Shown here in pieces: positions 9,074 to 19,796 of a DNA stretch of 64,000 nt. A program made the translations under genes and the position numbers. Origin of the DNA: Micractinium sp. NFX-FRZ (Eukaryota > Chlorophyta > Trebouxiophyceae > Chlorellales > Chlorellaceae); the NCBI GenBank assembly GCA_029339195.1, contig JAPTJF010000083.1, positions 103,012 to 167,011 on the forward strand, read 5' to 3'. The notes under the pieces were generated by a model. The model made no database searches, was not told the origin of the DNA, and saw only the letters and a program-made list of their open reading frames with translations. The stretch's first letter is position 1; each line of letters starts with the position of its first letter.

Positions 9074-12000
9074 ATGCTCACGGCGCACGAGGAGGCCAGC
9101 CCAGCTGCTGAGCTGCGTGCGCAGATGGATGCGGACAGCTCCCTCTATGCACTCTGGCTGGACGGTGCTCTAGTTGACGCCGAGCTCGTGGCGGCAGATG
9201 GCGTCACCGTGGCGGCACACAAGTGAGCGCAGGGCTCTGGCAGGGGAGGGCATGGAGAGGCGAGGTGCAGGTCTGGGCATGTGGTGTCAGGGTGTGGTTT
9301 GCTGCGGGAGCCCGCCCTCCAGATTCTAATCACATGCATGCGGTGCAACCGCAGCAGGGACTGTGCCGGCTGCAGGGCCCGGGCCAGCTTTTCTGGTCAC
9401 CTGGCAGGCAGAAAAGCCTCCTGGCCCAGCCGGCCTTCTTCCTCACTCGTTCTTGCACTGCCTTGTGCCCATCCCGCAGGGTGGTGCTGGCGGCGGCGTC
9501 TCGCTTCTTTCGCGCGCTCTTCACCGGGGCCTGGCAGCAGCAGCAGCAGCAGCAGCAAGCTGCTGGCGGCCCTCCCGGCCTGCAGCGGGTCGCGCTCACC
9601 GGCGTGGACGGCGCAAGCCTGCAGCTGCTGCTGCACGCAATCTACTCCAGGCGGCTGCCGCTGACGGCAGAGGGGGCGGCGGAGGAGGCTGCGCTGCTGC
9701 TGGGGGCGGCCAACTATCTCGAGGTGGGTGCGGGCGCAGGGTGAGGTTTTTCGGTGGGAACAATGTAGGGGTGGTGTGAAGTGGGAAGTGTAGGGGTGGC
9801 TGAGGGCGGGCAAGCATGTTGCGGTGCGGGTGGGGAAGGGCCGCGCCAGGCCGGACAGGGATCAATGGACCGGCCAGCCCTTCGATGCGCGACGTGCCCT
9901 CAGAGCTGTTGCCATGGCCTCAACTACGTGCCCCTGCTGCTCTCCCCCACCCCCCCGGCCCGCAGGTGCTGCCAGTGAAAACCGCCTGCTGCCAGTTCCT
10001 GCGCGGCCAGCTGTGCCTGGAGAGCGTGGCGCAGACGCTGGCGCTGGCGGCGGCACACGACTGCGCAGAGCTGCTGGCGGATGCGGTGGGTGCCGCTGCA
10101 CTGCGCTGTGCTGTGCTGCGCTGTGCTGTGCTGCGCTGTGCTGTGTGCTACGCTGGGACTGCGCAGAGCTGTGGAATGGGTGTGTGGGGCGGTGCAAGAA
10201 TGGGGTGTGCCCGTACTGTGGTCGCTGCTGCTCACCCTTCCAACCATGGGTGGCCATGCTGCGCTGTGCCTGTGCCTGCGCTGTGGTCCGGCTGCGCACA
10301 TTTGAGTCCCCGTGCCCTCACGAACCACCCGTGCATTGCACCCACCTCCCCCCCCCCTGCAGTCCCGCTTCTTTGAGGGCCACTTCATCCAGCTTCTCAA
10401 GTGCGAGGAAGCTGCCGCCAGCCTGGCGGTACTGCCCCCCGACCTCCTGCGCCAGCTGCTCAGCAGCGATGGGCTGAACTTGGGGTCAGAACTGGATGTG
10501 GCTCGAGCAGCGCTCCTGTGGGCCGCCGCCGACCCGCTGCAGCGCACTCCGCTGCTGCCCGAGCTGCTGCCGGCGGCGCGCATGCCGCCCCGCAGGCTGC
10601 TGGATGAGGCAGCTGCCAGCGGCCTGCTCGGGGCAGACAGCGTGGCAGCGCTGCTGCTGCCGGTGACGGCGGCGGCGGCGCACCAACCCCAGTCGCCCCC
10701 CGGGCAGCGCGCAGAGCCGTCGTTTTTTGGCAGCTTCTTCGCCCAGCGGCGGCAGCAGCAGGCGCAGCAGCAGCAGCAGCAGCAGCATTGCCAGTACCCT
10801 GCGCCTCCGCCCACGCCACCTCAGCCGGGGCTGGAGCGAGGGGAGCTCGGCCGGGCATTTGAAGCCGCCTGCCAGCAGTTGCACAGCAACCAGTGGGCTG
10901 CTGCGGCAGCTGCAGCAGCTGCGGGAGACGTGGGGGCGGAGGCGGCGCTCACAGTGTTCCGCCCCCGTCTCAGCAGCCCCACAGGCCTGCTGATGGCTGG
11001 CGGACTGGACGACGGCTGGCGGCCGCTGAGGTGAGAGCATGCGCTGCAGGCTAGGCGTGCCTGGCAGTGCCTGCATGTCTGTGTGCCTGGCTGCAGCCTG
11101 CACAGTTGTGTGTGCCTGCCGGGCCTTGGTGCGCCTCGCGATCCGCCCACAAGCCTGCCGCCCTCCATCCCTTCCTCCATCTGCCGGTGTGTCGGCCATT
11201 CCCTGCACTCCCTGCACCCCTTCTTCCTCCCTCCCTCCTCCCTGCCCACCGCACCCACTCACCTGAATTCAATAACCTTGACGCCTCCCCTTCAGAACCG
11301 TGGAGCTGTATGATGCGCACCAAGACTGCTGGTCCCCCGGCCCCCTGATGCCCGCCCCCCTCAGCTTCTCGGCAGCTGCCATGCTGGGCGGGCAGACGCT
11401 GGTGGTGGAGGGCGCCGCCCACTCCCCGCACGTCCTGTCGTTCGACCGCCAGGGCCGGCGCTGGGCGCAGCGCGCGAGCGTGCTCACGCCGCGGGTCAAC
11501 ATGGCGGTGGCGGCGCTGGAGGGGCAGCTGTTTGTTCTGGTGAGCGGGGGGCAGCCAGGGACAGTTGGGGAAGGGGGCGCCAGCGCTAGAGGGTCGGTCG
11601 GGTGTGCTGGGGGTTGGGGCGGCAGGGGCCAAAGGCTGGGAAGGTGTATGATGGCAGCCCTAGGACGAGCGCTGCCAGCCGTCCACCTGACTGCCCCCGC
11701 CCGCCCCGCCCCCACCTGCCCCCGCTCCTACACTCGCCGGCTGTCGCCCTCCCCTTCCTTTGCAGGGCGGCCGCGCGGGGGTGGGCAAGGGGGCAGCTGT
11801 TCTACACGAGGTCGAGGTTTTTGACCCGCTGACTGACAGCTGGCAGACGGCGCCACGCATGGGCGCCCCTCGAACCTCGCTGGCGGCCGCGCCGCTGGGC
11901 GGACGCCTGTATGCTGTGGGCGGCCAGGACAACCGCAGCACGCACGCTTCGTGCGAAGTGTTTGAGCCGGGGGCGGGGCGCTGGGTGCCGCTGGCGGGGC

Positions 12001-13061
12001 GCATGCAGCAGGCGCGCAAGTACCTGGGGCTGGCGGTGGCGGCGGGTGAGTGGGTGCGGATAGGGTTGGGAGGGCGCGGTGCAGGCTTGAACGGGGCGGT
12101 CCGCATGCGGTGGCACATTGCTGCTTACCTTGGCGTGTGGGCAAGGCGCATGCACTTTCTTAGAACATGCTGCTTGCCCATGAGTGTTGGCATCACCCAC
12201 TCATCACCATGACATCACCACCAACCACCTGCAGGCCGGCTGATCGCGGTGGGCGGCATGACGGGCGCGCGCATGCGGCTGCACAGCGCCGAGGCGTTTG
12301 ACCCCCGCGAGGGGCGCTGGGCGCCGCTGCCCCCCATGTCTGTGGCGCGCTCCTCGGCGGGCGCTGCGGCCCTGCACGACAGCGTGTTTGTGGTGGGAGG
12401 CAACGTGGGGCAGGAGATTAACGAGGTGAGTGGCCGTGGGTGTGGTGGTGGGCGTGGGGGAAGGCGTGGGAGGGGGCGTGCTCACGGCGGAGGGCACTTG
12501 GTTGAATGTCTATGGCTCGATCCGTAGCAGGTGCCATGGCTGTACATGTCAGGTGTGTCTGTGTTGGGAGGCACTGTGGGGCAGTGGAGGGTGCGAAGGG
12601 GTGCGTGATGGAGGGACGGCAGGGCATGTGGGGATGGCGCGCAGTGTGGCAAGGAATTAGTCCGGTAAGGGCACCCAGTGCATAATGCCTGCGTTTGGAC
12701 ACCGCTGGCGCCAGCGCATGTGGCGGCACTGCTGCTGCGCTGTGAAGCCCTGCATGGCTGCAATTGATGACGATGACGATGATCTGAGGCTGATGGGAGG
12801 GTTGTGAGCCACTGCCACTGCCCAGGCCACCCGCTGCCTGTCCAGCTGAAACAGCCTTTGCGGCTCATAAAAGCACACCACACGACCTCGATGCAACCCT
12901 TGGGCTCACCACCACAACCCAACCCTGGCTCCCCTGCCCCCTTCCCCTTCCCCCCACAGAACTACGCCGGCGTGGAGGCCTGGGTGCCTGCGGCGGGGCG
13001 CTGGCGCCGCTGCGCGCCCATCTCCCACGGCCGGTCCGGCCTGTCGGTTGCCCCCTTTTGA
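9074..13061 (+). CDS. BTB-BACK-Kelch protein (KLHL-type, probable Cullin-3 substrate adaptor)
   Basis: Exons: 9074-9222, 9480-9723, 9966-10085, 10363-11030, 11296-11539, 11766-12045, 12235-12425, 12960-13061; 665 aa, every phase consistent. Residues about 25-130 form a BTB/POZ fold (LVDAELVAADGVTVAAHK, then VVLAAASRFFRALF). A BACK region follows (SRFFEGHFIQLLKCEEAA). After a Gln-rich linker come about five Kelch blades, seen as repeated VEVFDP, GGRLYAVGG, RLIAVGG and VFVVGG with GRW signatures. Proteins of this architecture recruit substrates to Cullin-3 ubiquitin ligases; the substrate cannot be read here. One Kelch-like segment near 400 lacks a clean GG doublet. The intron at 10086-10362 carries a CTGTG-type satellite. 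Confidence 0.92.
10099..10150. repeat. Intronic GCTGTGCT satellite
   Basis: Alternating GCTGTGCT and GCTGCGCT units follow the donor of a BTB-Kelch exon. The same pentamer family occurs in introns of five other genes in this window. Confidence 0.8.
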
Positions 13062-13626
13062 GCGCAAGTCGCCTGAGACTCCAAGGCTGGCCGGCGACGC
13101 GTGGCCTCGCTCCTCTTGCCAGCCACACACATTGGTTGACGCAACTTAAAGCTCCCGATGCTCTCCGTGTATTTTAAAGTGCCATGCCAACGCCGAGGCA
13201 CCGGTAACTTGCATGATCCTGCCCTGTGCCCTCATCCTGCCTAGGTTTTGTATGACGCCGCCATTGTAACTTGTGTAGGATTGCCGCTTGCTGTGCTCCC
13301 GGCTTCCCCTTAGGGCATGTTGCCGCACGTAGCCACCGTTGCGCCGCCTCGCGTCCCTGTCGACTCATTTGTGTTGTTCTAGGCTCTACGCCGTTTTTGG
13401 CAGCTTGTAGTGTCCCTGAGGTTTGTTGCTTTCGGCTTTTGTAATACTGTGCCCTCAGACTGATCCTGGCAGATCCTCACATTTGCCACCAACCGGGCAC
13501 GCTGCCGGTGCTGTGCCTCCCGCCGCCAGGTGTAGCTGAATCAAAATCCGCGCATCGCCCCGCGGTCCTGCCGCATCCCCCCGCCTCCACGAACCCACGT
13601 CCTTCAATTTTACCTGCCGCTTGGGC
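13062..13626. other. BTB-Kelch 3' flank and HU-like gene 5' flank
   Basis: No gene is seen. TGTAA, the usual polyadenylation signal of green algae, occurs at 13265-13269 and 13440-13444, so the Kelch transcript probably ends near 13.3 or 13.46 kb. The rest would serve the HU-like gene. Confidence 0.5.
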
Positions 13627-14611
13627 ATGGCCGGTCTGCTGAAGAACGCTATGATGCGCCTCTCCGCCATCACCCGGCTCTCCGGCACTCCTGTGCCCGT
13701 GGCGGCACGATCGGCGTCCCCCCGGGCCGTGGCGACCGCAGCACGGGCTGTGCTCGGCAAGAAGGACTTGGTGGCAGCGGTGGCGCAGAAGGCTGAGCTA
13801 GACAAGGCGGAGGCGGAGAAGGCGGTGAACACGGTGCTGGAGACGATCATGGAGACGGTGACCAGCGGTGAGAGAGCGAGGGAGGGTGCTTGCCGAGAGG
13901 GTGATCACGCTTGCGCGGCGGACCAGCAGACCTTGATGTGCTTGAATAAGAATGGCAAGGGCTCTGGGATGTGTGGGCACTGCGCCCGACATCGCCATGT
14001 TGCTACCGGCCCAAGCCCGCCGCCGCCGGCCGCCCTACCTCACAACCTGGCCGCTCGTCTGCCCGCCGCTGCCGGCACCCCGCTTGCAGGCGACAAGGTG
14101 CAGGTGGTGGGCTTTGGCACCTTTGAGGCGCGGGTGCGGGCAGCGCGCAAGGGGCGCAACCCCTCCACCGGTGCTGAGCTGGACATCCCGGAGACCACGG
14201 TGCCCGCCTTCAGCGCAGGTGGGTGCTGCACGCACGCATCATGCATGCAGAGTTGTGTGTGCAAGGGAAGGAGGGTTGCGAGAAACATGGTTAGTATTGG
14301 TGCTGTGGGGAGAGGCCTGACAACATGCTGTGGGTTCATTTGTGCGTGGCGCAGAGGTGGCAAAGAGTTGGGCCAATGGTTTCTCTCCTGCCCTGGCACC
14401 GCTGCTGGTCATGCTTGGTGCACACCCTGCGTCATCGCTATGCCAGCACTGCTTCAGCTCTGTGCCTTGCCGACCTACGTGTGGCGTGTGCGGCGCTTGC
14501 ACTGTTGGCCCGCGCCGAGCGCTGACGCCATTTGGGTTCAACCGCCCCCTCTGGCTTCCTCCTGCAGGCAAGGTGTTCAAGCAGCGCGTGAAGGAGGGGC
14601 ACAAGCACTGA
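13627..14611 (+). CDS. HU/IHF-type bacterial histone-like DNA-binding protein, probably organellar
   Basis: Exons: 13627-13867, 14090-14218, 14568-14611; 137 aa. About 45 N-terminal residues are rich in Ala, Arg and Ser and lack acids, as in a transit peptide. The HU fold follows: [23 protein letters not shown], then [22 protein letters not shown] with the flexible-arm motif, and a short basic C-terminal helix ([11 protein letters not shown]). HU proteins bend and compact DNA. In algae nuclear-encoded HU commonly packages plastid nucleoids, so plastid location is likely but inferred; mitochondria are possible. The gene has three spliced exons and normal codon use, so it is a settled nuclear gene rather than bacterial contamination. 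Confidence 0.9.
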
Positions 14612-15664
14612 GCGAGCATGCATATGGCGGGCAGCCGATAGGCCAGTAGGCCAGCCGTGCGCATGCCCCCGGGATGACAGACATGTGGCATGTGAGGCCC
14701 AGGGGCTGCCTCAAGACCCGCGCGGCAGCGGCATTACTTCACTACTGTAGCGGGGTTGTGTGCCGCCGCCTGGCGGGCACCACGTGTGATGCCGGCGCCT
14801 GCCTGGCGCATCACGCACGCTCATGCTGGCGCCTGGACGCCCCACGCTCCTCCTTGCCCGCTTGCCCTCCCAGCCCTCTTTCAAGTTGGCCCCATGGCCA
14901 CGTTTCCTTGGCTTTGCTGTACATATCGAGCAACCGCCGTGGTGCCAGGCGGGCGGCGCCACCGCTGCTGAGCAGCGGCCCTGCCCGCCCGTGAGCTGCA
15001 CTGGTCGCGCTGTCTCTCTCTGCCTTCTGCTCACAGTCCCCCCGACCCTCCCCCGCTGCTGCTCTTTGCCGCTGTCCTCAAGTGTCCCTCTGAACTGCTG
15101 GCACTGTCAATATTGGGCTCCCGAACCAGGTGCCTGGGCAGCATCGAGCTTGCTGCCAAGGGGAGCGGGCTGCGGCGGTTGCCGTCAACCACCTTCGGTT
15201 TAGAGGCCGGCACTAGCAATTGAGCGCGGCAGAGGTAGGCAGCATCTACCTGCACATCCTTTCTTCCCCAGCTGTCATCATGCACGCCTGCCCAACCGCA
15301 CCACTTGCCTGTGAACGGCCACACTGCACAGCATGGCCAGCTGCAAGGGGAAGCCAGCGGGCGGTGGGGCGACGCTTGAACAGCGCAGCTACAAGCGGCA
15401 AGGGAGCATGCAGCAGCCTATGCAGAAGCCTGATGCCCGCCTCAATTGCTGCATGGCGGCTGGGGCGAGCTGCAACCCGGAGGCACCTGCCCCCTTTGCA
15501 AATGTGCAGCTTCTCACGTCCCTTCCCTGCTGGCTGCTGGGCATCTGCCACCCCGGCCAACATCTTCATCTCCCGGTTCACCATTCTGCACTCGTCCTCA
15601 ATTGCTCTCCCGCTCATAGCCGCCATATTGCAATCTTTATCAGGCAAAACCGACCCCCACCGCC
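14612..15664. other. Intergenic between HU-like gene and Cys-rich secreted protein gene
   Basis: About 1 kb with no supported gene. Reading frames on both strands (for example a 180-codon minus frame at 15246-15788) have no family signal or splice logic and overlap the next gene's first exon. It probably holds a 3' UTR and a promoter. Confidence 0.5.
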
Positions 15665-16734
15665 ATGCTGAGGGCACCCCTCGCGTTCGCAGCGCTCCTG
15701 CTGCTTCTGGCCGCGAGCTGCGATGCCGTTGGTACCAAGCGCCGCGTCCTGCTACACGTGAGCACCGGGCGGGGTGTATTTCGGGCACTGCAGTAGCTTG
15801 TCACATGACCGAGTGGTTTTGTCGGTGCAAAACCGACTTGGGTTTGACTCCCTTGATAGCGTGGCCAGCTCCCCGCGATGTATCGAGCCGCAGGGTTGAT
15901 GTGGGGCGGTTGCCCCCTTCTCCGCCGGCTGCCGCTCCCTAGTAAGGACCACTCCAGCGCCGCCACCCACCGCGTCCTCACTGCCTGCAGGCAAAGAATT
16001 CCAAGGCCTCTGATGCCGCCACCCGCCTGCACGCCATGTAAGTCGCCTTTTGAAGCCAAAGGGGATGCACTTGTTGCTGCCCAGTCTGGCCCACCCACCC
16101 CCACCCGGCCATCTCCCCACCCACCAATGCTTGCCACTCAGCTGCCGCCCGCACACACCAGTGCCTATACCTTGGTGCCTCACCACCCCCACCGTGACCC
16201 CTCCTGGACCCACCGCCCTGCCACCCCGCTGCAGCCGCCGCCAGCTGCTGCACACGCAGCAGCACACCCCGGAGGACGACGGCGTGCCAACCGACCCCCT
16301 GACCGACCCCACAGACCCTACCACAGATCCAGAGATGCCCGAGGGGGTGGCCGCCTGCACCCTGGCCACAGCAGAGCCCTCCCCTGCAGAGCCGACCTGC
16401 CCGGAAGGGGCCGAGGCTGTGCTGGACCCCGGGAGCGGCGTGTACAGGTGGGCGGATGCGGGCGGGTGTGAGGGCAAAACTGGTGACACAGAGCAGACAC
16501 ACACATGCATGATTCCGTAGTGCCAACTGCGCGCCTCCCCGATGTACTCACTAGATGCGAGGCAAGGTGGCCATGCAGATGTAGCGGGGACGCAGGCGGG
16601 CAGGCGGGGGGGCGATCAGGTTGGTTGGCTATGCACACACAACTGATGGCGAGGCCGCCTTCTGCCTGGTTACCGGCACACTCCTCCTGGCCGGCTCACC
16701 GGCCCTCCCTCCCTGCCTCCCTCCCTCCCTGCCT

Positions 16735-16767
<33 letters not shown>

Positions 16768-18768
16768 CCGCCCACGCAGCTGCATGTCCGACTGCTCTGT
16801 GCTCAACCGGCCCAACCGTGGCCTCACCTACGAACCAAACGCTGACGGCACCAAGTGCCTGCCTGTCTGCCCCAGCGGCCAGGTGCAAGCCGCCTCTGAC
16901 AGCGACAGCGTCCTCTGCGCCCTGTGAGTCACACACTCTACTACTCTGCGCACGTGCCACTGGCTGTGCTGGCACCAGTAGTTGCGCACTGCTCTAATGC
17001 CGTTGCGCCGCCTCCCAGCGCCACCTCGCTCCCTGCTTCGTGTGCTCAGGCCTGCGCCCCAGGCATGCATGGCTGGCACGTCTGCTGGCGACATGTGCCC
17101 AGCAGTGACCAGGGACTATAGCCGCCGGCCTCGATCCCCGCCTTCATTTCCCAGCCACCTCCACACCTCACCTTGTAGCCCGCGCTGCCCTCTGCACCCC
17201 CCTCTCCCAAATGTCCGATCCCCAGGTGCACCGCCGGCTACACATACGTTGCTGCCAAGGGCGCCTGCTTCCAGACCTGCGGCGGCGATGGGGCCATGAA
17301 GGGCCTCACGGCGCGCTACGACCAGCTGTCGCCGCCGGTGAGAAGGAACTGGAAACACTGCTGCCTGGGAGTTATTTAAGCAAGGGCCTGACTGGCCAAG
17401 CCATCCAACTGTCGTGCGCTGAAGGGGAAAGTAAGCTTACTGTCAATGGCATTTTATTCGTGGTCACACAGCATGGGGGCTGCCGGAAAAAAGCAAGCTG
17501 CAGGAAGGGCGGGAGTGGAGTGCAGGGGGTGCTGAATAGGGGCGCTCAGTGGTGCCTGGCAGGCAGGCTGCCGCAGACTGCCCAGGTTGTTTTGGAGGGG
17601 GGAAGCCAGGCAGCAGGCAGGCAGGCAGGCAGGCAACCAGGCACATGGAACCTACGGAGCATGTCGTGATTGAAGTACCACCCTTGCCTGGACCGCAGCT
17701 GAGCCCGCCGTCCCGCCTTGCTCCCTCCCTGACACCCACACCCCACGCTCCCTCCCTGACACCCACACCCCACGCTCCCTTCTCACCTCCCACCCACCTT
17801 CTGCAGCGCTGCTCCGCCCCCTGCCCCCGCTTCTTCCCCCGCCAGCGCTCCTTCTCCACCTGCGCCAACACCGCCGGCCGCACCACCCCGCGCGCCAGCG
17901 CCGTGCGCGCGTCGGCGCCGGCCCGCAGGCGGGAGCTGGCGGCGGTGCCCCGCCCCTCCGTCCCGCTGGACTGCCCCGAGGGTGAGGCGCAGGCATTGCA
18001 AAGCCCATGCAATCGAAATCAAGCACTGGCTCCTAGTAGGGCTTTTCCCAGGGGGTGGGCACCAAGGGTCTGGAGGACGCGACCGGCCTCCTATCTATAA
18101 CAGTTTGTGACTGAGCTCGTTCCCCTCATTGCCCCACTACAGGCACCACGGGTCTGGAAGATGAGAACGGCCTGCTGAACTGCTACACCTGCGAGGGCGA
18201 GGGGCATGTGCTGACACAGGACGGCAACGGGTACGCCATGTGCGCCCCAGACGCCTGCCTGCCCGGCTTCACACGCTGCGGCACCTACTGCTGGTGAGGA
18301 GCAGGCGGCGAGGGGTGGATAAGAAGGTCTGGCCGGGCTAAAAAGGGAAGTATGCATCTGGTTTCCTTTCCTCCTCCCGGCTTAACACGCTGCGCCACCT
18401 ACTGCTGGTGAGCAGAGGGCAGGGCGGTCTGCTTGCAATGCCTCCGAATACATGTGCCCCTCCCACGACCTGTCCTGTCTCCTACCAACTCCGCAGGAAC
18501 AACATTGTTGGCCAACGGCATGGCCTGCGGAACAAGTCACGAGCTGCCACCCACCCACCCTCCCATCCATACAGTCCCCCCGCTTTGCCGGGAAGGTTGC
18601 AGAGCACCCCTCCCGATGTGCATCCCTCGCCCCTGCTGCAGGAACGATGTGCTAGGCGATGGCGTGGGCTTCTGGGACGAGTCATACTGCGCCGCCTTCT
18701 TTGACACCGTGGCAACATGCATGCCAGACTGCGAGACGGTCACCGCCCGCCGCCGCCGCCGGCACTGA
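15665..18768 (+). CDS. Secreted Cys-rich protein of unknown function
   Basis: Exons: 15665-15757, 15991-16037, 16235-16447, 16780-16923, 17226-17337, 17807-17981, 18143-18293, 18642-18768; 353 aa, phases closing. Residues 1-22 are a strong signal peptide ([19 protein letters not shown]). A Thr/Pro/Asp-rich segment follows (TDPLTDPTDPTTDPE). Then come several Cys-rich blocks: CMSDCSVLNRPNRG, CLPVCPSG, CTAGYTYV, CFQTCGGDG, RCSAPCPRFFP, CYTCEGEGH, CAPDACLPGFTRCGTYCW and CMPDCETV. The tail is RRRRR. The Cys pairs and Gly resemble EGF-like or furin-like repeats, but no standard spacing fits, so I assign no family. A wall or extracellular matrix role is inference. Two exon edges have decayed copies in the introns. 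Confidence 0.8.
18057..18093 (+). repeat. Echo of the start of exon 18143-18293
   Basis: GCACCAAGGGTCTGGAGGAC at 18059 matches GCACCACGGGTCTGGAAGAT at the exon start 84 bases downstream. The copy lacks a clean acceptor and is not in the coding path. Confidence 0.85.
18378..18545 (+). repeat. Echoes of both exon edges of intron 18294-18641
   Basis: TTAACACGCTGCGCCACCTA at about 18381 repeats the end of the upstream exon, including its TGCTGGTGAG donor. GCAGGAACAACATTGTTGGC at about 18495 repeats the acceptor and start of the downstream exon. One intron therefore contains a copy of each of its own borders. Confidence 0.85.
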
Positions 18769-19796
18769 GCGGCGGTGCGCGCTGCCGGCATGAGCGTGCA
18801 ATGGCGGGGTGAGCGCGCGCGCCTCTTGCATCGTCTGCAGATGATGGCCTCTCTCGCCCCCCGCCCGCCCCTGCCTGCCTGAGCCGTCACCCCCAACCGG
18901 TGTGCAGGGCAGCGCTGCTGCCAGCAAAGTTGTGCCCAGCTGGCAGCAGCACCCCCTCCCAAGGCGCCATTATGCATTCTCGACGGCACACCCGCTGCCC
19001 GCCTTCTTTCTTTCTTGCGCTGTTCACCAAGCCCTTGCATGCAACACCAGCTTTCGACCCTGCACGAATCGAGCCACACATGCTCTAGCACCCCTCTTTG
19101 CATGAAACCCTTCTGCGCACACATCACAAAGTGTATGACCACTCACACTGATCCATGCCATGCACCACCCACCTGTAGCTGATGTCCCCTCCGCCCTGTC
19201 CCTCATCTTCAGCCCCTCTTCTTGCCAATGCTGCGGTCACCTGGCTGACATGCCGCCGCTTCCCCCTTTTTGTTTTCTCCCCCGCACCCCTGCCTAACCT
19301 CTAAATTTGCTACTTTCATGATGATCAAATCATCAACAACCTTGGTTTATGTGCGTGCACCTTGTGCCTGCACGCCGCATGCCCCTGCCCTGCACCACAC
19401 CGCAGTGCTTCCAGGACATCACAGATTTTGAGTTTGCCAGCCTCACCCCAAACCAACGTTAATCAAATGCACACACACCGCGGGTCCCGCTATTCAGTTC
19501 ATCCTTCTCATGCACCACTCCTGCACTCAGCTCTTGCCGTTCACCCGAGCAACACAGGCAAACATTATCGCACGCCCTGCCGCTGAGTACCATCTTCACC
19601 ACCCTGCCACTCCCCCAACCTTGCACCCGCTTGCTTTGTGTGAGTCAGTTCAAGGCGCATTTGCGCCTATGGTAACCACAACGAGAACAGAGGCAAGCAA
19701 AGATGGCGCACACCCTTGCATGCACACGCGAGCAGGGCAGGTGCAGCTCTGCATTCAGGCTGTGCTACAACCACGCGGTGCATGCTGTGCACAGGT
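18769..19796. other. Convergent intergenic region
   Basis: About 1 kb between two stop codons that face each other. It is pyrimidine-rich with AT-richer patches near 19.3 kb. No gene, RNA or clear polyadenylation signal is recognised. Confidence 0.5.

Noticed and set aside
13627..14611. HU-like gene as bacterial contamination or recent transfer
   Set aside because: It has three exons with normal consensus splice sites and the same base composition as its neighbours.
15246..15788. 180-codon minus-strand reading frame
   Set aside because: It overlaps the signal-peptide exon at 15665 on the other strand and shows no family signal.
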